Shown piece after piece: positions 9,049-15,669 of a stretch of DNA of 15,669 nucleotides. The number at the start of each line of letters is the position of its first letter. The first letter of the stretch is position 1. The translations under genes and the position numbers were made by a program. This DNA comes from Acanthaster planci. Lineage: Eukaryota; Echinodermata; Asteroidea; Valvatida; Acanthasteridae. Where the stretch lies: contig NW_019091381.1 of NCBI RefSeq assembly GCF_001949145.1, positions 1,311,291 to 1,326,959 on the forward strand, given 5' to 3'. The notes beneath the pieces are model-generated. The model was given only the letters and a program-made list of their open reading frames with translations. It did not search any database and was not told the DNA's origin.

Positions 9049-9430
9049 GATATTTCCAAAGCAACACAAAAGGCGCGGGAGTATAAAAACGAGTTTCTCC
9101 GATAATTTACCCGAGTCATCCCGTTTATGATGTATCAGGCCCTTTGGATGGCAGACGAAACGCGCCCAGTTGAAGATAATAATGCCCCACAGACCTTGAA
9201 ACGTGTGAAATGTGATGAATACATCTATGTGTCCAATTTAATAAACTTGCTCCAAGCAAACTTTCAGATGATTTGTTTAAGTTATTTTATAACCTTTTAT
9301 TTGGAGCAGGAAACAATGATTACTTAAAATATCGAGTAAAGAGAGCGGCGTTTTCGCAAACTTATTTTGTCGCCTATTATGTGACATCGCCCGAAACACT
9401 GGACGACGCTGTATTGACTGAATGAAAGGT
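9049..9430 (+). pseudogene. Unidentified decayed coding remnant
   Basis: After an acceptor-like tract (tgtttcttcttctttag, ending about 9048) coding-like sequence can be followed only by changing frame: a frame 9127-9327 with KRVKCDEYIYVSNLINLL, then another about 9268-9425 with FGAGNNDYLKYRVKRAAF and TSPETLDDAVLTE. The middle part recurs at 12153-12316 with similar decay. I do not recognise the family. Confidence 0.25.
9207..9370. repeat. Direct repeat X, first copy
   Basis: 164 bases matching 12153-12316 at equal length with about 10 percent difference. It lies upstream of duplication copy B and covers the conserved part of the decayed coding remnant. Confidence 0.8.
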
Positions 9431-9809
9431 ATAACGACCTTTTTCTTATTTCAGAAGAAACTAAAAAATTCCAAGAGTGGGGGAAATTTGACCAAAAAAG
9501 ATAACTAATTGTTCGCCAACATTTTTTAAAGTTTCTATGCAAAGATAATCTTTGAAGAGGTATTTTAAAGGAGCAGTCGTGAAGAGACGGCATATGTTGG
9601 AACCTGCGGGTATTTGCCATGTTTCATTTCACTTTGCTACGCTCGAGTTACGCTTTTATAGAAATTACTTTGTTATGTCTCATATCTATATCTTTTGGAT
9701 TGTTCCTGGAAAATCTCCTATTTTATGGTTAAAGATGATTGCATCACGCCAACAGATCTTCGGGTTCTCTCATGGGAAAAAAGAGACAACACTCCAATTT
9801 CTGATAATT

Positions 9810-9915
9810 GTTTTCCTTTGCTTTACGCTCCATAGCCTGGCAAAAAAGCCAGCCTCGTCTCGTCTGATCCTCTTTGACCATAACGCTGCCGCTATCCTGG
9901 AAGTTATAACTTTCT
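9810..9915. repeat. Direct repeat Z, first copy (left edge of insertion)
   Basis: About 106 bases, gttttcctttgctttacgct through ggaagttataactttct, matching 12315-12419. It begins where duplication copy B is interrupted. It contains tagcctggc and gccagcct, a small inverted repeat. Confidence 0.8.
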
Positions 9916-10442
9916 GTCCATCAAACTGTTTTCTCTAAAACGATCATATCATCGTAGAGGGCGAATTTTTGTCGGTAATAATAATTCGAGGCGAAAAGAA
10001 AAGCGAAACGTTTTCTGTTTTATTTTTCTTTCTTTAAAAGCCCCCAAATGGATCCTCGCCCTACAGATATACCATAAAAGGTCACTTTAAATCAAAATTT
10101 CCACTTTTGGGGGCCTCCCAAAACCCGTGAACGCACTATTATTACCAGGCGGATCCTGGAATTTTTGCAGGGGGGGTCGGGCCAAAGATTTTTTTACGTC
10201 TCATTTTTGCAGACAAACGATGATGAAACATTACATGGCATACATGTACCTTGTTGACAATGGTATTTGTGCACTTAGTTATATTATTTTCTCTATTTTT
10301 TTACAGTACTTTTTTGTCTCAGAGAAGGGGGAAGGGTTCGACCCCTACCCCCCCCCCATCCAGGCCTGTGGTGATGTCTTTTTGCTTCTCCTTACATGCT
10401 TTTTTTCTATCGCACAGTGATTTTCCTTTCGTTTTTTTCCAG
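9916..10442. other. Presumed intron or 5' region before the glycosyltransferase exon
   Basis: No coding exon recognised. Contains a 10-C tract at 10348-10357 and pyrimidine-rich sequence leading into the acceptor at 10441-10442. Confidence 0.4.
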
Positions 10443-11287
10443 AGAAGCTCAATTTCGCGTTCCGTCATCCACCCGTTTCCCGAGCCGAGACCAGCTCACA
10501 TTTTAAAGCAATGACCCACAAGGACCATCTATCTCGTACCGTTCGACCTTTCACTATCCTCACAACAACCAATCGTGGATTTCTGGATTTTACCGCCAAC
10601 TGGATTTTAAGCATTCGAAGATTAAAATTACAATATAATATCACGATCATCGCAGAGGACGCAGAGGCTTACCGGTATCTTACACGAAACCGCACATTCG
10701 ATTACCAAAACCTCAGAATCGAACTAACTGAATACGGTTTCTCTCATCCCAAACCTCAGAGGTTCCGTTATTCCGGGTATCGACGCCTCGTCAACAAACG
10801 ACCCCAGTATTTAATCGACAAACTAGAAGAAGGTTTCGATACCCTAATGGTTGATGTCGATTCTTTTTGGTTTCGAGATCCCCTCGATTTCATCTCGCCA
10901 AATTACTCGAAATACGACCTTTGGCTGGCACAGGGACACGACGGTAAAAATGGCCATAGGTTGCCCTGCCCCTGTCTGATGTACTTCAAATCGAATGTCA
11001 TCTCTTTTGGTGTAGTCCGACATTGGATGAATCGACTCTTGAAGGCCAAAGGGATGGAGAGTGACCAGCAATCCCTCAACAATGTACTCAAGACGAGACA
11101 CGGACAACGGTTGAGAGTAGGCTGGCTGAACAAGGTGAACTTCCCGACCGGTGATGACTACAAGACAAGACGAGAAAATCAGGAAGAAATGGAGAATGTG
11201 TACATCTTTCATGCAAATCACATGGGGAACTTCACAGTGAAGAAGCAGATTATGAAATCGTATGGACTGTGGATAGATTCCGATTGA
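10443..11287 (+). CDS. DxD nucleotide-diphospho-sugar glycosyltransferase, terminal exon
   Basis: Transfers a sugar from a nucleotide-sugar donor, probably in the Golgi lumen. The frame is open from an acceptor (tttttttccag, ending 10442; 2 bases then whole codons) to the stop at 11285-11287; the ATG at 10511 is probably internal. Counting from that ATG: an N-terminal Rossmann-type strand and helix (FTILTTTNRGFLDFTANW, 14-31), a second strand with ITIIAEDAEA (44-53), the DxD metal and donor motif as MVDVDSFWFRDP (113-124), DQQSLN (185-190), and a conserved C-terminal HANHMGNF with YGLW (234-254). This fits the Nucleotid_trans (PF03407, RGXT-like) family and its usual domain length of about 200-250 residues. 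No signal anchor is present, so an upstream exon should supply the membrane segment; I could not find it. No disabling change. Donor and acceptor sugars cannot be told. Confidence 0.8.
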
Positions 11288-12152
11288 CTGATCCAGGACA
11301 CACCTATGTTGTGAATGGTGCAACTTTGTTTGAATAACTTGCCCTTGCTCCAATCCTGTCTCGAAATCCGCCCTGAGTAGAAGCACCCCCTCATCGGTTG
11401 AAAGGAGCCACATTGGTCGGGAGTGTTCATTTTGTTGGTAGCGATGCGATTGCAACGCTTGCGTTTCATAGTCGTCGGTGAATCAGCGATGCATAGTTAC
11501 TAGCAAAGGAGTCTCCGTTGTCAGGAAAATTGCGCCCTCTCTTGGTCCAGCTTGGAATTCATATTGTCGGTCTCTTCCTGGCCTTTCTCGGGATCTCTCT
11601 CCCTGAAATTTTCTTTTGATTAAGTCAAAAGTGTGTGGGCTGGCACGACCTCTGAGCGACTACAGCGCCTGCAACAAATTATGTTGGACTGGATAAACGG
11701 ACGGACTCGGACACGGTGCCACGTCCGGATGTTTGGACCCCCGTGAGGCCAATGTTCTAAATTGCCCGTCCCGAATCGCTGTTGTCATAGACTTTCATAA
11801 AAAGTATCCCTGGCAAACTAGAGGTCGGTGGATGACGTGTAACGATCAGTCCCTTTCTATTCAAGAAAACTTTCAACTGTTGTTAACTTCAAATCAGCCA
11901 ACTATTTTTTGTGTGTGGTAAAGTTGTACATTTCCGTTTTATCGTTGGGAGTGGGAATATTGTTTGGAAAACAAAGGAAGGAGGTAAGTCCGAGAAGACT
12001 TCCTCCCATGATAAGACACATGAACTGAAATCAAACACCGTATAATCAGACAGAGATGCTGCTTCGTATAATTTTAATGAAGATTTTCAACTTGAGGGGA
12101 AATAATGATAACCAAATTCATAATCCAAGAAATAAGTCAATTTTTCAAGAAC
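11288..12152. other. 3' flank of the glycosyltransferase; no gene recognised
   Basis: Follows the stop at 11287. I see no AATAAA close by and no convincing open frame; the short frames on both strands look random. Confidence 0.4.
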
Positions 12153-12316
12153 GAAATGTGATGAATACATCTACGCGTCCAATTAAATAAAGTTGCTCCG
12201 AGCAAACTTTCAGATGATTTGTTTAAGTTCTTTTGTAACCTTTTCTTTGGAGCAGGAAGCAATGATTACTTAAAATATCGAGTAAAAAGAGCGGCGTTTT
12301 TGCAAACTTATTTTGT
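12153..12316. repeat. Direct repeat X, second copy
   Basis: Matches 9207-9370. It joins repeat Z directly at ttttgt (12311-12316), whereas near the first copy 440 bases separate X from Z, so a deletion joined them here. Confidence 0.8.
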
Positions 12317-12419
12317 TTTCCTTTGCTTTACGCTTTCTAGCCTGGCAAAAGAGCCAGCCTCGTCTCGTCTGATCCTCTTTGACCATAACGCGCCGCTATC
12401 CTGGAAGTTATAACTTTCT
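12315..12419. repeat. Direct repeat Z, second copy (near right edge of insertion)
   Basis: Second copy of Z, 65 bases before copy B resumes at about 12484. Together the two copies bracket the segment with the glycosyltransferase exon. Confidence 0.8.
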
Positions 12420-12623
12420 TTTGAGATACCGTATGTGTCAATAGTTATGGTAATAAAAACGGATGTTGGTTTGAATTCTTGTTAAATGAAGGCGACAGAA
12501 AGTACCGTAACCAGGACAAAATGGAAATAAAGTACATGGTGCTCAGTAAACATTCGATGTCATTGAAGACTATAGACGGGGCTGGAGGCCTGATGAGGCC
12601 AGCCCGTTTCCATGCCGTAATCT

Positions 12624-12739
12624 CTAGCAATACTCCAAAATCTCCTCCCAGTAACATCCCTCATGGCAACATTCCTCGGAGATGTGGTTGCGCTTATGCC
12701 GCCTCAGGAAAAAGTTGGCTTCGGCCTCATCTAGGAACT
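12624..12739 (-). CDS. ILP copy B exon 4: C-peptide end, RRHKR site, insulin A chain
   Basis: Acceptor catttcag in phase 1; stop TAG at 12626-12624. It differs from copy A at nine bases in eight codons, every one an amino-acid change, six of them in the linker that carries RRHKR here. The A chain keeps CC-x3-C-x8-C and ends at EYC-stop. Confidence 0.85.
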
Positions 12740-14436
12740 CTGAAATGAATGCAATAAAATGCGTTCAGTCTTTCATGGTCAGCTTTGGCTGGTCAATGGC
12801 CGGCCGTATTGCTGTTTGCTGACAGATTATGAATTGAATTTCATCCACACGATGATATTGCCTACGGCTATAACATGTATTGGACAAAAAGGAATCCAGA
12901 GGCAAATTTTCAGGGGGGGGGGTTCGGAAGGGAGAGAGACAACAACAAACTCTTTGTGGTACCTTTTATTATCGCTCTGAGGGGTGAAGCTGTAAAACTT
13001 TGGGACTTTTTGCAGCGTTAGGGAAAGGTGTGCAAGTGAATTGTCCGAAAGATCTCCATTTTTTCATCATATTAAAAAGAAATCCACCCCTGGTTGGGAA
13101 TGGGAGGAGTCACAGCTCCCGGATCTACGAGAGAGTATCTTGCGCCGTTTACCTGGGTTGCTTTCTTCCTGTACATCATTTCTTTTTTTATAATGGTGTC
13201 TTCCAGGAGGATGGCAGGCATATCTCCTCCTCCTCCTAAGTCGTCCACGACACACCCACATTTGAGGTCCAGACCAGGCTCTATAACGTAGCGATAAAAT
13301 GAACAGAGAGCCACAAAAAATGTTCATTCATCTATTCTTGCTTTGCTTTTTGATGTTTGCTTTCGTGTGTTTTTTTGTTTTGTTTCGTTTCGTTTTTTGT
13401 TTGTTTTGTTTTATTTGTTTTTTGGTGGGCTGTCTGTTTTTCGAAATGTTTATATGTCTGCCCGTTTGTTGGTCTTGTTTTGTTATGTTTTGGTTTGTTT
13501 GAAACACCGCTTCTCTCAGAGGAAAATATGTTCATTTTCTCTTCCAATACGCGCGTTAAAAAGTGACACAGATCTGCTATATACAATATAAATGTATGTC
13601 CCTCCAAAATGGTACAAGTACCGCTTGTGTCTACCGCTAATGTTTAAACTTTTTATTAGTAAGAAAGAACAACATTGCTTTTAGATCTTTTTTTCATATT
13701 ATCTCGTTTGTTGTTAGCGATCCACCCAAGAAAAATATTCCTTAATAAACACAAACCCTGAAAATTGGGTTTCTGTAGATTGCCTAATAACTGTAAGTAA
13801 TTAACTGATTAACAGAATGTACAAATGTAATTTAATTTCGAATGGGAATCTGGGTAGTATGAACACGTGTTGCGAAATAGATCATAATTTTATCATCGAT
13901 TGCACTCTCAGAAAAAAAAGAATATACAGATGTCTTCGTTAATTTGTTTAGCCAAATTTTATATATTTTGTATATTTAAGGTTTGTGTATTATGATTTAT
14001 TTCAGATTTTTTAAATTAAAATTTTACAAAAAAGGATGATATGAATTATTTTACGACGTTTGAAGAAAGCATCACCATTACTTAAAATGTTTTAACAGGA
14101 TATACATTGCACAGGGTATCTTTCTTCATAGAATCATTTTGTACTGAGCGCGTTGCACGTACAGCATTACCCCCACCGATAAAGATAAATCACCATTTCC
14201 AGCACAGATTTACGACACTGCCTCCAGCAGGAAGTAAGCAATCTGCTGTCTGCATTGTTGATTGTTGGGGATGGGCAATGATTACCAGTTTAAATTTCAT
14301 GGTTTAGACCTTGACAATTTTGAAATAACGAAAAGGGAACAGACTTACACGGAGAAGTCGCCCTTGGCTTCGATGTCGCCATCTTTGTTGCTGTCGTCCT
14401 CTGCGATCGCCGCAGATTCCGACGGCTTGGGATCGT
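12624..14436 (-). CDS. Insulin-like peptide precursor, copy B (exon 1 not in window)
   Basis: Tandem paralogue of copy A with exons 14436-14349, 13280-13153 and 12739-12624. All sites and phases match copy A, and the last two exons are identical in length to it. It encodes the acidic pro-segment (seven codons longer), a B chain with C-x11-C, a C peptide flanked by YKKR and RRHKR (good proprotein-convertase sites), and the same six-cysteine framework. Predicted processing is the classical two-chain insulin form. The B helix is odd: a run of arginines (RGRLRRRRRYA) between its cysteines replaces residues that normally pack the hydrophobic core, and the underlying DNA is an AGG repeat. The duplication ends in intron 1, so no signal exon is visible. 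It could use a first exon beyond 15669, or be a decaying copy; the open frames and intact splice sites favour a functional gene. Confidence 0.75.
13153..13280 (-). CDS. ILP copy B exon 3: insulin B chain with arginine run, then KKR site
   Basis: Same length and splice sites as copy A exon 3 (acceptor ttatag, donor CCAG|GTAAAC). Twenty-three of 41 comparable codons encode a different residue from copy A, while C, C, WVC, GR and DVQEE remain. YKKR after the second cysteine is a likely convertase cleavage site. The five-arginine run sits on an AGG triplet repeat. Confidence 0.75.
13366..13504. repeat. T/G-rich low-complexity tract, copy B
   Basis: Longer version of the copy A tract, made of tttgttttgttt and tttcgtttcg units. 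Length has changed between copies as expected for a simple repeat. Confidence 0.7.
14349..14436 (-). CDS. ILP copy B exon 2: acidic pro-segment
   Basis: An 88-base exon with a pyrimidine-rich acceptor and GTAAGT donor, entering in phase 1 and leaving in phase 2. It is rich in D, E and S, and carries a seven-codon segment (AEDDSNK region) absent from copy A. The last residues (EAKGDFS) are identical to copy A. Confidence 0.58.
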
Positions 14437-14557
14437 CTGATTTGGAAGAAACAAACGTGGAAAATTGTCACTGCCCGCACAAAAATGACTCATTAATACA
14501 TTTGATGCAAACATTGGACGGAAACAAACTAAAAAAAAACAAAAACGTTGTTGTGTT

Positions 14558-14888
14558 TCTGTAGTAAAAGGACTTGCTCCAACTGCTTCAATTCGATTCC
14601 ATTCGGGGAGTCGGGTTGGTGATAAAGTAGTTCTTTCCTTGTGCCTTTCACTCCCGGTCCATATGTAGATTGGGTTTTCAGTCCCTACCTGATTCCGTAG
14701 GTTTTTACCCAGAAATTTTTCTCTGGGGTTTTCTTCCCACCTCTAAAACTGTAACTGCTCCTTCTTGTCCCCTCTCTACAGATGTGGATGGACGTGGGTC
14801 ATTTGGCGGCTGTCTGAGGCGCACTCATATGCCATTCACACTCGACCATATTGAATGCCTTCATTGCACAGCGCATTTGAACATCTGT
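14558..14888. repeat. 331-base near-identical block in ILP intron 1, copy B
   Basis: Partner of 2731-3061. The plus-strand open frame after the acceptor contains GGCLRRTHMPF and ends at a TGA near 14921. Outside the block, that frame shows two silent and two replacement differences between copies. Confidence 0.7.
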
Positions 14889-15041
14889 TTGAAATTTGCA
14901 CCTAATAAATCAATGAAATGACAACTGAATTTCCAACCGTTTTTTTCTTGAAGGCCTACATCATCTTGCAGGGCCTCAAGTCTAAGGAAACATGTGTTGC
15001 CTTGGAGGAATGGCATTATTACGTGAAATGGGCAAACTAGG

Positions 15042-15669
15042 TTAATGATATACCTATCTCTTGTTTAAATTGAGACAATACAATTTAAATGTCCTACATT
15101 TTTAACCAAATTTCTTTTACACTGGACCATCAATCACGGATTTGATTATACTGTCTGTATACTTATCGACCCATTTGAAAATGATCATTTTGCTTCCTGT
15201 GATATGAAAGCCTCTTTGATGGTCAATCGGATTTATTGCTTTAATTCTAATAAATATCAGGTTTTTCTACTTATAAGTTCAATGTTTTAAGCGTTATTTC
15301 ATTCTGAGTCCAAAAGACAGTCCGGGAGAGATGGTGTCTATTAACCAACACTTCTATACAAAAATCACAGATGTTACACTAAAACGTGGAACGTCAAAAT
15401 ATCCGCGGAGTCCGGAGGCGACAGTTGAGCTACAGACAACCTCAAAGATATCTTGAGAAAAGACATACTTTTTGGCGCTTTCGATAACCCCCCCCCCCCC
15501 ATGCACAGTTTGGGTAATCCTGTGAATATTCCATTCAACCGAGTCAGTAGCTTTCAAAATACAGTCCAACCTATGAGCCTGATCTTAAGAGCAGTAACGA
15601 CCAGATTTAAAGTTTTTCTGAATTGTAAAGCTAGGTCTCCTCCTGAGATTAAGCAGAAGACCTGTCTTT
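15042..15669. other. Sequence beyond duplication copy B, unassigned
   Basis: Not related to the sequence after copy A. Contains a 13-C tract (15488-15500). A minus-strand frame at 15569-15354 has EVVCSS and LRGYF, superficially like an insulin B chain but lacking the first cysteine, and it runs through the C tract. If ILP-B has a signal exon it should lie further right. Confidence 0.4.

Larger units (their letters stand above)
9563..15041. repeat. Segmental duplication, copy B (interrupted)
   Basis: Direct repeat of the window's first 3.2 kb. It is split after about 9808 by a 2.7 kb insertion and resumes at about 12484, matching base 267 of copy A. It ends near 15041 at the same point as copy A (gggcaaactagg). 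The breakpoint lies in ILP intron 1, so the signal exon was not carried along. Confidence 0.9.

Noticed and set aside
9552-9938. 128-codon plus frame shared with copy A (KRRHMLEPAGICHV)
   Set aside because: It is the 3' flank of the ILP genes; the frame crosses the insertion junction and differences between copies show no codon pattern.
10844-11455. 203-codon minus-strand open frame
   Set aside because: Antisense shadow of the glycosyltransferase exon, whose plus-strand motifs are clear.
13072-13314. 80-codon minus frame with CGCVVDDLGGGGD in the B-chain exon region
   Set aside because: It is the neighbouring frame of the insulin B exon. The same frame in copy A has stops, while the C-x11-C frame is open in both copies.
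13281-13327. In-frame ATG upstream of the ILP-B B-chain exon (MNIFCGSLFILSLRY) as an alternative signal start
   Set aside because: The hydrophobic stretch is weak, copy A has no ATG there, and the conserved splice acceptor and acidic exon indicate normal splicing. It remains a fallback if no first exon is found.
13299-13607. Phe/Cys-rich plus frames and Lys/Thr/Asn-rich minus frames
   Set aside because: Products of the T/G-rich simple repeat.
15354-15569. Minus-strand frame with EVVC and LRGYF resembling an insulin B chain, possibly a third ILP
   Set aside because: The first B-chain cysteine is absent, the frame passes through a 13-C tract, and no A-chain exon accompanies it.
1-15669. CRISPR array, bacterial operons, rRNA genes
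   Set aside because: No regularly spaced short repeats, no bacterial-style gene packing and no rRNA-like sequence; the splice sites and element types are eukaryotic.

Overview
This is a stretch of intron-containing animal nuclear DNA, AT-rich and gene-poor, with many homopolymeric G or C tracts of about 10 to 13 bases. It carries a wrecked Polinton/Maverick element, tRNA-derived SINE-like pieces and segmental duplications. The gene families (insulin-like peptide, DxD glycosyltransferase, Polinton with a small hydrophobic accessory protein) suit a marine invertebrate. A cnidarian (anthozoan) is my best guess, but lancelet, echinoderm or mollusc cannot be excluded from this window.

The main content is a pair of tandem insulin-like peptide (ILP) genes on the minus strand, hidden in short exons. 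Copy A is complete: signal-peptide exon 6687-6630, acidic pro-segment exon 2611-2545, B-chain exon 1065-938, and A-chain exon 522-407 with stop. The intron phases match throughout (1, 2, 1), giving a 122-residue precursor with exactly six cysteines in the insulin pattern (B: C-x11-C; A: CC-x3-C-x8-C). Copy B has the last three exons (14436-14349, 13280-13153, 12739-12624). Its signal exon lies beyond the window or was lost. The flanking introns of the two copies differ by only about 4-5 percent by eye, but the B-chain exon differs at 41 of 126 aligned bases, nearly all amino-acid changing. Copy B has basic processing sites on both sides of the C peptide; copy A has lost both.

Layout: 1-3219 is duplication copy A (ILP-A exons 4-2 and introns). 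3271-6462 is an internally deleted Polinton with terminal inverted repeats, sitting in ILP-A intron 1. 6630-6820 is ILP-A exon 1, 5'UTR and TATA box. 6830-9040 is intergenic, with a SINE-like piece and an inverted-repeat element. 9049-9430 is an unidentified decayed coding remnant. 9563-15041 is duplication copy B (ILP-B), split by a 2.7 kb insertion (about 9810-12483) that carries a plus-strand glycosyltransferase exon (10443-11287) and is bounded by direct repeats. 15042-15669 is unassigned.

The ILP genes would encode secreted hormone or growth-factor-like peptides and the glycosyltransferase a Golgi enzyme. Nothing shows that they act together; the shared location reflects duplication and insertion.
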